Origin: Sacculina carcini
Taxonomy: Eukaryota > Arthropoda > Thecostraca > Sacculinidae
Reading direction: 5' to 3'
Assembly: GCA_916048095.2 (NCBI GenBank)
Contig: OU696579.1
Coordinates: forward strand, 4,937,998 to 5,001,997
Length of the DNA: 64,000 nucleotides
This document shows positions 11,501-24,800 of this stretch, piece after piece. A model generated the notes under the pieces. That model did no database searches and was not told where the DNA came from. It worked only from the letters and a program-made list of their open reading frames with translations. Position numbers and translations under genes: made by a program. Position 1 is the stretch's first letter, and every line of letters starts with the position of its first letter.

Positions 11501-14500
11501 GCCTTTGAGTCTGATTGATCTGAGCTCGGCGTATTTGCAGATCCATATCGATGAAGATCTGCAGAAATACCAAAGAGTGTGTTGGAAGGGGAGGTTGTAC
11601 CGTCTCACCAGATTAGGCTTTGGTCTTAACTGCGCACCTCGCATAATGTCGCGGATCATTCAAAAAGTGTTAGAGCAGAGTGAAGACATCAATGCGGGAA
11701 CAAATGCGTATCTAGACGATATATTAGTGAGTGAAAAAATTGTTTCGGTTGAGAAGGTAGTGAACCACCTGACGAAGTTTGGACTAAAGACAAAACCGCC
11801 AGAAAAATTAAACGGTAACCGTGTACTTGGTCTATTTCTAGAGCGTATGAACGATGGAAGTCTAGAGTTCAGACGCGGTAATGAACTTCCTCATATTGAA
11901 CAATCGAATTTGACTAAGAGAGCATTGTTTTCTATTTGTGGTCGTTTATTGGGACATTTCCCAATCTGCAGCTGGTTACGCGTCGCCTGCAGTTTTGTTA
12001 AAAGAATGAGTGAAAGTAGAGGTTGGGATTGTGTTGTTGAAGATAGAGTACGAGAATTTCTGAATGAAATGATGCGCCGGGTACGCGAGCATGACCCAGT
12101 GAGAGGACAATGGAGTGTGATTCCAGGAACTGTGGAAGGAAGAGTCTGGTGCGACGCAAGCAATTTGGCGACGGGCGTGATTATTGAGATGAACGGGAAG
12201 CATGTGGAAGATGCTGCCTGGATACGGAAACCTGCAGATGTTAGTCATATCAATCTCGCAGAATTAGATGCGGCGGTCAAAGGCTTGAACATGTCGTTAA
12301 AGTGGGGTTTGGTCCGAGTTGAATTAATGACCGACTCTGTTACTGTGTGTAGTTGGTTGAAATCAGCCTTGCGGGATTCGTGCCGGGTTAAGGTAGCGGG
12401 CATGTCTGAAATGCTGGTGAGACGACGATTGTGGCTGTTTAAGGAGCTCGTCGATCAGCACAATCTCGACGTCACAGTGACATTAGTAAAATCGCGGGAC
12501 AATCGTGCGGATATAATGACCAGAATTGAAAGAAAGTGGTTGAATAAACGTTCTGAAGAATGTAAATACGAGCCTGTTTGCTTAGCAACAGTTAAATCAT
12601 TGCACGAGGATCACCATTTTGGTGTTGACCGATCTCTGCAATTAGCTAGAATGGTGCAACCAGATATCACGAGGGATGAAGTGCAGCGTTGTGTTGAAAA
12701 ATGCATACAATGCAAGTCTATAGACCCGGCGCCAACACGGCATGAGGCAGGTGAACTTGCAGTGGAGAAAAACTGGGTGCGTCTATCAATTGACACAACA
12801 CATTTCAAGGGAAAATGCTATCTCACTCTAGTTGATTGCGGCCCAAGTAGATTTGCTCTATGGAGAGAAGTAGGATCGGAAAACTCGGCTGAAGTGACCT
12901 GCATTCTAGAGCAAATATTTCGTGAGCGAGGACCACCTTCACAACTGCTTCTGGACAACAGCGCAACGTTCCGGTCACACCGACTCGCTGAGCTTTGCCA
13001 GCGGTGGAATGTCCACCTGCGATACCGAGCGGCATATCGCCCTTCAGGCAACGGTGTGGTCGAACGCAACCACAGAACTATTAAGCGCACGGCAATGAGG
13101 ACCGGAGGCTCACCTTTAGATGCTGTATACTTCTACAACTTGGCAGCAAAAAATCATGGAGATGGATCATTATCGCCTAGTCAGCATGTGTTTTCATATC
13201 CCTGGCGCCATCCCCGATCAAGACCGGTATTAGAGGAGAACCGTTTTACGACCAACATCCGACAAGGTGATAAGGTGCTGACAAAACCCGTGGATAAAAG
13301 GTGTGATTCACGCTGGCTACCAGGGCGCGTCACAGGAATTACATCGGGTAATAACATTTCTGTGGACGGCACGCCTCGGCATATCCTGGATATCAGACGA
13401 ATATACGATAGAGAAGAAAACGAGGAACCTGAAGAAAGCCGATCAGCCAATTCGCATCTGCAAAATTCTGCAGTCGGAGAAATACACGATCAAGACCGTG
13501 ACGAAAATGCCAGCGAAACCGAAGACAGTGTTAGTCTGAGAAGGTCAGCTCGAATCAGACGGCCACCTGTGTGGCAGAGCGACTATGAGATGTGATGTAC
13601 ACATCAGGAGGGCGTGTGTTCATATATTCTGATGTGTATGATTTATCTGTATTTTGCAATCATGTGTATGCTGACAGTATTATTCACTGGTGTATCGTTG
13701 ACCGACTCGATTATGTGCTCGTGAGTGTGTGTATGTGTGTGTGTGCACGGGTGTGTGCGTGATCATCTATTGCAGCGCTACATTGCGTAGTGCAGTGTTG
13801 CAACCTTGCACGATATGCTAATCCGGTATGCTAACGTTGAATGGGTATGTGTGTTCGCGGCTTTTGAACAGTCGATTGCGAGAGTCCGGGCGATGATATT
13901 GTGCGCTGGGCGATTTGGTAACATCGAGAGATTCGTACGGAGTGCTAATACATTTGTAGTGCAGTGACGAGTCGATTCTTCTTACACATAGTCTTATCAG
14001 GATTAAGTTTGAGATGACGAGTGAACGCCCATCTATCTATATCAGATAGGATGGTACTGACTGAAGAGTGAGAAATAGACTCAGACGAGAGAAGGATTTG
14101 GATGTCGTCAGCGAATATTTGGAAGGACACATCGTGACGACGAAGAACTTTCCCTACAGAGGTAAGATACATATTGAAGAGGAGAGGACCTAAGACAGAG
14201 CCTTGAGGTACACCACAAGCTAGTGGGCAAGCATCACTACAAGAATCAGCAGAGGTAGAAACAAATTGAAGTCTATCAGAAAGATAAGAGCGAAAGAAAG
14301 AGAGAGCTGTGCCGCTAATGCCTAAATCTAACAGAGTATCAATAAGAAGCAGATGATTAACAGTGTCAAATGCAGCAGAGAAGTCTAGTTGTATAAGTAG
14401 AACATCATTACCAGAGAGAGTAAATTTGAGAATAAAATCATAGAGAAAAATTAGAGAAGTTTATGTAGAGTGAAAGTGCCGGAAGCCAGACTGCTCAGGA

Positions 14501-17500
14501 AGAAACAAATTGTTAAATTCAAGATATTCAGATATCTGTATGTAGGCAGCCATTTCAAGAACTTTAGACAACCAAGGAATTCTAGGGATTGGTCGATAGT
14601 TAGAGAGCGTGTTAGTATCTAAATCAGATTTCTTGAGTATAGGAAGAATACTGGCAGTTTTAGATGCAAGAAATTCCCCAAGAGTGAAAGAAGCATTGAT
14701 GAAATTAGCTAAGAAAGGGAGAAGTATTTCAATGGAGTGAGGAATCCTGGAAAGATCAATGGGATCGAGAGATGAAGAATGAATATGAACACGTCTTAAA
14801 ATAGTCCTACAATCAGAAAGGGCAGCTGAAGTAAAAGAGTGAAAAACAGAGGAGGGTAAGGGCGGAGAGGATAATAGTAGAGCAGCAGGGAACAAGCAGC
14901 GAATCTTATCGATTTTAGACTGGAAGAAATTCATAAATAAAGAAGGCAACCGATTAGAGGCAGAATTTGGGAAAACAAGACTACGGGAATTACCTAAAAG
15001 ACTGTCAAAAAGCTTCCAAAGTTTCTTAGAGTTAAGACATGAAGAAATTTTAGAATTATAGTAAGATTTCTTGGCGGAGTCGCAAAGAAGATGATGATGA
15101 CGGCGAGCAGAACAGAAAGATTGCCAGGAAGAGTCAGTCTTGAGACGACGCCATTGGCGCTCAAGCCGACGAAGGGAAGTTTTTGAATTTTTAATATCAG
15201 AGTTGAACCAAGGACAGTGAGTATTAGTGGAACGGAAGACTTTAATAGGAATAAAGGTTGATTTGAGATAATCGAGGGATGAGTTAAAGTATCCTAAGAG
15301 AGAATTAGGTGGTATATGAACGAAACATTCAGTAGCAAAAGACAAATGCATATTGACATAAAGAGAGTCCAAATCAGCGTTACGATAATCCGAGAAACTA
15401 ATCAGTTTGGGAGATTTGTAAGTGATAGGGAAGCAGACAGAAAATTCAACTAATGAATGATCAGAAATGAAGGAATAAATAGGAAAAACAGTGAGATCTC
15501 TAATAAGAATAGTAGAATCGGAGAAAGAAAGGAGGAGATCAAGTGTGTGGCCGTGAACATGAGTAGGGCTGCAGATATGATTACAAAGACTTAATGAATG
15601 GATTAATTTTAAAAACATAGAAGAGCAAGACTTGATATGGGGCGCATCAACTCAAAGGTTGAAGTCACCACAAATCACTATTCTAGAAGAGAAAATTGGA
15701 AGAAGTGTGTCTATAAGAGAAGAAAACTCATCAAGAAAAATTGAGGAAGAGAAAGAATTAAGACGGTAAATGTTGACAATACATACAGGCAGAGTAGTTT
15801 TACCTATTACTTTACAACAAATGTATTCAAATGTCTTAATAGGAATTTCTACACTACATAGATAGGCATTAATGATGTTAGAATTATAGACAAAAGAAAC
15901 ACCGCCGCCAGAGCATTTAGTAGGATTAGAGACATGCACAGGGCGACAATTATGGAAAGCTGAGTAACCAGCAGGAAGAGAGCGGTCAAAGGAGGATGTT
16001 TCAGCAATAGAGAGCCATGACTCAATAATCAGAAAAATATCATACTTAGGAAGGATGGACGCAAAAAGTGATATTTTAGACCTAATAGACCTGAAATTCA
16101 AGAAAGCACATTTTAATAAACCAATTGTATTATTAGATTTAGAACGAGAAATAATAGAAAATGAATCAGAGAGAGAAGAAAGACACTTATCAGCGGATGA
16201 AGTGCTGATTGAAGGAAGCAGAACTGAAGATCCAGCATCTCTTTCCGAAGTCGACTGCTGAGCACAGTCAGTCAGGCCGGAGGTCACATCTAGTTTTCCG
16301 AGTTGGAATCCTCGACGGTCTGAGTGCGGCTGATCAGATGAGTCCTCGATGATGTGAAGCAAGGACACGACGGGTCGAATGACGTGTGGCCGACGTTCGC
16401 ACGACCCGCACTTGCACAGTTGATACACTTGCGGGCATTCTTCGCCGGGCAAGACTTGGTAGTGTGCTTTCCAGCACACCATCCACAAGTGGCCTCCTGG
16501 GCTCTACACATGTCAGACTTGTGGCCATGTCGCTGACATTTGATTCAACGTGTGACCCAGAAGCGATCGTATATCAGGCATCTGCTGTCACCCAAGTAGA
16601 CGAATCCGGACTTCATGATGATGTCACGGATTGTAGGAGAGACAGCCACAACAACTGTTTTGGTGTGCTCCGACGACTTCTTGGAAAACAGCACACGAAA
16701 GTCAGCTGCGCGGTTGATTACAGCTTTGACCAGGCTGTTTTTCCTGCTGACAAACTCGGTTATGTTGTCGTTGGCAATGTCAGAGCTGACAGAAGTGATT
16801 GTCAACTTGGGCAGAACTTTTCCAGGGCACGACGTTTTCAGATGGGCCACATGTTTGATTGCCTTCAAGGCGTGACCAACAGTCTTGCTCTCTGGCAACT
16901 TCACCTTGACAGCACCACGCTTGGTGGTCGTCATAGCCAGCACTGGTACAGATTGAAGTGCCTCTGACACGCGCTTGGAATCCACCGCGACTTCATCGGA
17001 AGACTTCGCAATGATCTCGCGGGATACTGCTTGCGAATATGTGCGCGGTTGCTGCACCGCACACGATGTCGGAGTTGGCAGGAGAGATGTGGGAGTTGGC
17101 AGGAGAGATGGAGGAGTTGGCATGAGAGATGTCGGCGTAGGAAGAAGCGGAGGCGAGAGTTTTTGCTTGCAGACCAGTTGAAGCTGCTGCTTGATTTCAT
17201 TGACAGTCTTAGTTAGATCTTGCAGTGACGGACTGTCAGCGAGCTTGTCAAGTGGGCATTCATCGGCTTTGGCGGAGGGTGACGAGTGAAAAACACCGTC
17301 AAGCCATGCGCGCATCTCGGCTGTGTTTGAGTCGCGAGCCAGAATGCAGCTCTTACAAGTGAAAGCGCATCTTGTCGTGAAGAAGTTCATCACGACGTAT
17401 CTTGGAAGACGTGAGCATTTCACATGCACATATTTGCTGCATTTTGAGCAGCACAGTGCAGAGACAGAGACGGCCGTTTTGCACACGCCACAGTTGGTGC

Positions 17501-17627
17501 CGGCAGGAGGGGAGGCAGCACGGGAGGGCTGGAGTCCGGTTGGTTTGTTTACCACACTCATTACGAGTGCGATAAAATCGCCGATCGAGACGAATCACAG
17601 ACAGACGCGCATACAAGCACACGCACA

Positions 17628-17665
<38 letters not shown>

Positions 17666-18608
17666 AACGCTCACACACACGCACTCTCACACAAAGGAAG
17701 GGTCGAGCGGGCAGACGCGCATACAAACACACGACCCACGCACAGAGACGCCGACGGGGCGACTACCCACTTAGCGACAATGGCATTTTGATACAGACTT
17801 CACGGCCGCTCTCAACCCCTAGATAATTCGGATATAGACCTGTTAGCGACAGTGTCATTTTGAGGCCTAATTCTCATACTCTCTCTTTGCCGTCCTAGTC
17901 CGGAAGGCAGCATAGGCGCACACAAGTTTAACTAGTGCTGGAGCTAAAATTTGAAATTCGAGACAAAATTCTACATAGGGCGCTGAAACTTGGCGTTGCA
18001 TTGGCGTGTATTATAAGAAACGACACTCAAGTCAGAATGCGAGACATGGCAATAATAAAATGTCAATAAATATGAACATGCTGGTCTTGTCACCTAACCT
18101 AAGGTAATATGAATATGAACATGCTGGTCCTGTCACCAACCTAACCTAACCAGCCTAACCTAACCTAACCAAACCTAAGCAGCCCACCTAACCTAACCTT
18201 ACCAAACCTAACCTAACCAAACCTAACCTACGTTAATCGCGAGGAACGGCTTATTATCACAGGCCCTGCTTTGCGCATTTCCCGCACTCTCGCTTCTTGT
18301 CTCAAACGGCCAGTTTCAGAGCCCTCTAGCGGATTGTCTCAAAGGGACATTTATAGCTCTGGTATGGTCTTCGCGCGCCCATGGCACGGGTCGAATTATG
18401 TAGGGGTTGAGAGCGGCCGTAAAGTCTGTATCAAAATGCCATTGTCGCTAAGTGGGTAGTCTCGAATTTCAAATTTTAGCTCCAGCACTAGTTAAACTTG
18501 TGTGCGCCTATGCTGCCTTCCGGACTAGGACGGCAATGAGAGAGTATGAGAATTAGGCCTCAAAATGACACTGTCGCTAACAGGTCTATATCCCGCCGAC
18601 GGTGTATG

Positions 18609-18649
<41 letters not shown>

Positions 18650-18785
18650 AGGGTCGGACTAGGCACAAAATAGCACCTAGCCGCGAAATCCTTAACCACG
18701 ATCACAACACTGAACACCACGAAAACGCAAATAGCAGGAGCAACACGAAAGCACATCCGCACAGGACAATCTCTCAAGCAAGAGT

Positions 18786-18819
<34 letters not shown>

Positions 18820-21800
18820 GTGGTGTATTACTTTTTGATATCAACATCAACATCAACATGTATTTGTTAGAGCGCACCGAAGGGCTCGGTCGCGACACGA
18901 TTATAAACAGTTGGGAACACGGAATACAACTAACAGGACAGATGCAAAAGAAGTAAACTACAAATATGCAATAAAAGACAATAAATCTAGAGACAAAATA
19001 TGGGCAAAACATACAAAACAGACGGACATGACAGACAAAACAACACTGACCACACACTGACAACACTGATATGCTGACCTTGAAAAGAATATACCCAATT
19101 TATTGAATTAAGCACATTTCTCGGGTATAATTATAATTTCATACCCCCAGCCAATTTGCCATGGCTACATATACCACCCACATCCCCCCAGGATCTGCGC
19201 CCATCAATGACAAGTGTTTTAATATATTATATTTTAGGTGTGTCATTTTGTCAATCGAGTTTTCTTTGAGCAATACGAGGAAAAACTAAATACAAACAAA
19301 ACCCAGTTAAATAGACATTATCAAGGTCAAATGTCTTCAAACAACGTTGGTCTTTACAAATGAGTTTTGAATAGTGCCAAGGAATCTGGACAACATAATG
19401 AATAAAATGTTAAATGTTAAATGCCTAAGTGACAGCTGCTACACGGTAAGAAGCCGAAGTTTATGAACACACAGGCGTGCCCCGTGCAGTTCGCTGCCAC
19501 CGCAGAACTGACCCTCTCCTAGTGATGCAAAAAAAACATACTTTTTGGTTGCGTTTTTTTGCAAAAAAACATGTTTTTTTCTTCTTTTTGTTTTTTTAGA
19601 ATTAGCTCCAATTGTCATCGGATGTTGGTTAGTACATAGTACGAGTATAATTGACGATTTTAGTACGAGTTTAATTGACGATTTTAGTACGAGTTTAATT
19701 GACGTTTTGTACATCTTTACGTGTCTTATTTCAAAGATATTTTGATAATAGTATAAAAACAAAAATATTTATCATTAAATACCTCAGGAGACTGTTTGAA
19801 AGTTAATCCGAAACCGGTGGTTTAGGTTTTTTCATTGAGAAAACACATGTTTTCAAAGATGGTTATAATTATGTGGATATTTGAAATAGTTTGTCAGCAG
19901 AACAAAACAAATTCATTTAGTAATCATGTGTTTTTTTAGAAGAAACCATATTTTTTATTAAAAAATGCAATGATGTTTTTCAAATTGGTTTTAAATTCGT
20001 TTTATTAATGTACATATTCAGAAAATGTTGACAGCAGAACAAGACAAGTTAATTGGTAGGTCAAGTGTTTTTTTGACAAACGTATATTTAACGTTTTTTC
20101 AATGAAACAATGTTTTCTAAAACAGTATCTATGTAAGATAGATTTGATTGATGCTCGTTCAAATACCTTTTGTATAGCAAGTAGCCTGCTGGTACGTATC
20201 AGCGGCTGGTTAAACCACTTGATTTAAACTGTTTTTTTAAACCATGATTGAAAAAAAAAAATTTGAAAAACGGTTTTCGTAGATGTAGAGATTTAGAAAA
20301 AAATTGGCGGCATATCAAGGTAAGTTGAACCAAATTATTTGTTTTTTTATTAGTAACCTGTTTTTAGATCTGGTTTTATGGATGATGGTTTCTTTGATGT
20401 AGTAATTTGTGTTCAAATACGTTCTTGTACATTAAATATGTTTCCTCAGTCGTTTTTTTCCTACACGAAAATATTGCCCGTTTTTCTGGTCAGGATTGCC
20501 ACTCTGATTAATGCGACCCGCTTTTATTCGTAGTCTCATTAAGGACACTAAGTTTGTGTGCATATTTGTAGTATTTGTGTAAATATTTGCAGTGATTGTA
20601 CTTATATTTTTGCCATTAATTTATCTGCTGAATAAAATGATGAAACTTATTATAATCAACGTAGATCATCGCTGGTATGAAAAAGGTAATATGTAAAAAA
20701 GAATACAAAATTATGCCAGCTGTTGTATTTTTTTTAAAAGTTTCAGATTTTAGCAGAAAAAACGGTTCTCAAACTCTGCTTTCTTACACAATGATTAACT
20801 CAATAATTGAATGCAAAACTGTACTGTACATAGAATTGCCGCACAGTACCGTGCAAACAATGCTATTAGGGCTTTCAGACATATTATAACAATTATATTG
20901 TGCATATTTAATGATAATTCAATTTGATAGTGTCACTAATACCATGTATAACTCATGTTTTGATACAAAATAATTCATTTAACATCCCAAATATATCATT
21001 TCCATAATTTGAATTCTTTGCATGACTCTTCAAAATACACCAAAAAGAACGTGTTTTTTTGTAGCGTTTTTTTTGGCAAAACACTTTCTTTTTTTTAAAT
21101 TGTCGGCTTTCTTAGGTCGCATCTCTACCCTCTCCACGCTATGACGCCACAAGGACGGAAGACGCATTAGAGAGGGCCACCTCCCCAGAATGCATAGCGC
21201 AACACATGACTGATATCTACCATTTTATAGGTACCATTCATATTCATAGGTATCATTTTCTGCTGGGTTGACAGGGCTGTTGGATTGTAGAATTCGCCCA
21301 AGAAATTATTCTCCGACGGGTTTCAAACCACGTACCTCCCGCTTGTGAGGCGGGTGTGCTACCACTACACCACCGAGTCCACAAATAAGTATAAAAATAT
21401 GCTGATATAAGAGAGACACATAATGTCTGTGTTAAAAAAATCACGTTTTTATTTAGTATCACAATATATTGTGTTGAAACGTTATTGTGTAAATATAAAT
21501 ACACACTGTCTTAGTATTACATATATTCTATTAAGCTTACTATAAATATTATATACATATAATATAATATAATATATACAAATACATAATTATTATATAA
21601 TTAAATAATTTCTTAATATACGTTTATACACAATTACCTTGAGTACACCTGTACGCAATAATTCCATTGATGTGAGTGAGAATATTGCACCTGTCTTGTG
21701 GCGTTTGGGCGTCACTGTTGAAATTCACTCTGACAGCTTCTGATAGTGAAGCGAAATGCCGGTCCTCAATAATCCTGCTCACGTATTGCTTATACCTGAT

Positions 21801-24800
21801 TTGAGCAGCGGAAGACGATTACCTTCATTACATTACATTAAACATTTATCAAGGACACAGTTCATATTACATTACGCTTATTGTTTGAAGTATTGAAACA
21901 ATTTATATTTGGGAGAATCTGGCGGTCAAAGATGGACGATCAAAACAATACATTATTTATACACAATATTCATCACAATATTATACACAATATTAATCCA
22001 GATCTGCATATTTTTCTTTATTTTTCTACATCACTTGGGCGCTTCCGGTACATACTATACCTACATACATATAATATAATATAGTGCTTAATATAGTGGT
22101 ATATAATATATAGTGCTTATATAGCGTATAATTATGCTTAATAGTGGTACATAGTGCTAAAAATAGTGGTCAAGGACTACAGGAATTCAGGAATACAGGA
22201 ATACAGGACGCAGGAATACATGAACAAGGGAATACAGGAATACAGGAATACAGGAATACAGGACGTGCATGGCTCTATGTCTGAGTCAGCTAGCGGAGGC
22301 GATTGATTCCATTGTAACACATTGTAATATAATGGACAAACAGGAAAAATACACAATTAGCGTTGTAAATACGATAAATTGATTTGAAATTGATACGCAC
22401 AATTGATTTTCAAATTGTAGTATGAGCTACAAAGTTGCAAAGACAATTATTTGTTGCCTCAAAAATATATTATACCTGCACACTGGTGATTGAAATAGAC
22501 CAAACATGGTATAATTAAGCTTTTTAAACTAAAATATATTCGTTTTCTCGAAAATGTATTATACCTCAACATTTATGAATATACAAACGCACTTTCACGC
22601 AAAAGAAAAAAGCAGACACAGAAGCAAAGTCTTACCATATTGCAGCGATTAATAGGCGAGCCGGGTCTTCTTTACAGAATTCAGGACAAAAACTGCATAT
22701 TTCTGCTGGTCTTTCTCCAGATAATGAAGTCCATTCAGAATGAAATTTGCCAGACGACGAAATATGCTGCACATCCCATGTAAATCCACTTGGAAGTTCA
22801 TATAGCTGTCAAAGTATCCAGTATTTTATGGCAGCAGGAGCGACTACGGACTTCATTGATGAAACAATCCACTTTTGACGATTTTAGCTTAAAGCTGTAG
22901 TTTTGTCCAGGCTGATCTTCTAACATCTTCCATTCATCCAGACGTTCACGTGCACCTCAGGTGATTATCGGTGTTGAAAACGTGAAGCCAAACGCGTTCA
23001 TTGTCAATGCTATGCTTGGCTGTCGCAGGGCAATTACCTAGAAAATGGACTATCTCAAATGTGTTAGTTCACCCTGTGGTTGTCTGTGATGGATCCAATG
23101 GCACGACCACTAGTATTCTCAACAGCAGCGGCCGCCTACTTTACGCATTCAAGTTGGTACGTGGCCGTGTACTTTGAGTATCATATAAATCCAGCAGCCA
23201 GGTCTTCTTTGCAGCGACCATGGAACACAAGGAGCACAATGGAACACAAGGAAACGGCCCAGTATAGCTTAAGTGCTGTGTCACACAAAATCCTACCCAA
23301 AGTACAACAATGCTAAATCTGCACTTCATCTTCAACTTCATAAGATAAAACGTTTGTCTGTTGTAGTGTTCACTTTGACAAGCAGTTCCCTTATCACCTC
23401 CTCTTTGTCAATAGATGGAGTGATGTCTTGCAGCTTGCGTTTGCTTGGCAGCGCCACAATATGTCTGAGATATTCATAACTGCACCTGGGGTGTAATTCT
23501 TTAGCAGGGTATTGGTCCTTCATGTAAAACTGTTTTGTGACAATTCTTCTAACTGACGTGTCGAAAGCTGTCAAACGTTCCCCATTTTCCGTGTTCTCTT
23601 TGCAGAAGAATCACAACAAATATATTCATTGCGCAAAGGCAGCGAACTGACTATACAACTTCAAACCATTACTATGACAAAATATCTTGAAGTGTGGTAC
23701 ATTCGCGTCTTTCTCGAATGCAATTCATGCCAATGAGCTGCGTGGGCTGATTTTCAACAGTCACAGATAGGCTGCACTAGCTAAATTTGTTCGTCATAAA
23801 TTGACAACTGTGGGAGTGCGCAGCGTAAAGAAAGTTACCTCAAGAGATGTCGCTAGCAGTCGGGCATCGAGAGTGGGTCGTCGGCTTAGCGCGAGTAGTC
23901 GGGCATCGAGATTGGGTCGTCTCCTTATCCTACTGAGCCGTTTAAGTGAACGGCAGTGAAGTTTTGAAGCCCGCGTATTTCGTGTGTGTTGCTCTTGCTA
24001 GTCGTTACTTTCATTTGAGTTACAGTGTTGTTTGTGCGTTATGGTTATCTTGTTAATACAGTCTCAGACTTGAACATGGCGAAGCCGACAGGATCCAGTG
24101 ATACTCATTCAATAAGTGATTCTTCATTTTCATGGAGCGGGAAAATTTCTGTGCCGGCAAAACTGGATCTATCTATTGACCGAAGTGAGGCGTTCACGTT
24201 GTGGCGAGAGCGCTGGACCGACTACGTGCTACTTTCCGGTCTGAAAAGTCAGAGTCGGGAAGTTCAGATGGCAGTATTTCGGTCGTGCATCAGCGACGAA
24301 AGTCTGAGAATTGTGAAAAGCCTCGATATCGCCGAAACAGACAATAAAAATGTGAACGTCATCTTGCGACACTCGGATGTTTATGCCAAAGGACAAGTAA
24401 ACGAGGTGATCGAGCGCAAAAACTTCAACTCACGTGTGCAAAGAAGTGGCGAGTGCTTTGACGATTTTCTCATCAGCCTGCGCGAATTGGGCATGTCGTG
24501 TAATTTTTGTGACAAATGTCAAGATAGTCTCGTCCGCGATCGCATCGTGGTGGGCATGCGAGACACAGCCAGCATTAAGAAGCTGTGTAGCGTGAAAAGC
24601 TCGGACCTTCCGACGGCTATCGATATTTGTAGAGCTGAAGAAGCCGCCAGTCGCGACACGGAGAAAATAGAGACCGATAGAGTCGACAGAGTGCACGGTG
24701 TTCGCAGTGGCTTCAGTAAGCATGCCAGCCGCGCACCTTCTATTTCTGAACCAGAGTGTCTCCGGTGCGGAAGACACCACGCCCGCAAAGGCAAGTGCGC

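Larger units (their letters stand above)
9613..13986 (+). mobile_element. LTR retrotransposon (Gypsy-like, family unsure), looks whole and young
   Basis: Ends are direct repeats of 372 bp (9613-9984 and 13615-13986), beginning TGTG and ending TTACA, with a 5-bp target duplication CATAG (9608-9612 and 13987-13991). I see only two differences between the repeats, so the insertion is recent. Parts in order: gag with two zinc knuckles, then protease, reverse transcriptase, RNase H and integrase, with a purine-rich AGGAGGGCG before the right repeat. It lies inside a LINE, inside a dynein intron, antisense to the dynein gene. It looks whole. The pol sequence is far from textbook Gypsy families, so BEL-type affinity is not excluded. 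Confidence 0.93.

Noticed and set aside
10815-13450. Many minus-strand frames of 60-150 codons opposite pol
   Set aside because: Shadows of the retrotransposon coding strand.
18094-18235. A true telomere end
   Set aside because: Degenerate, short and internal, with transposon sequence on both sides.
21297-21383. A functional tRNA-Val gene
   Set aside because: Acceptor and T stems do not pair; better explained as a SINE head or pseudogene.
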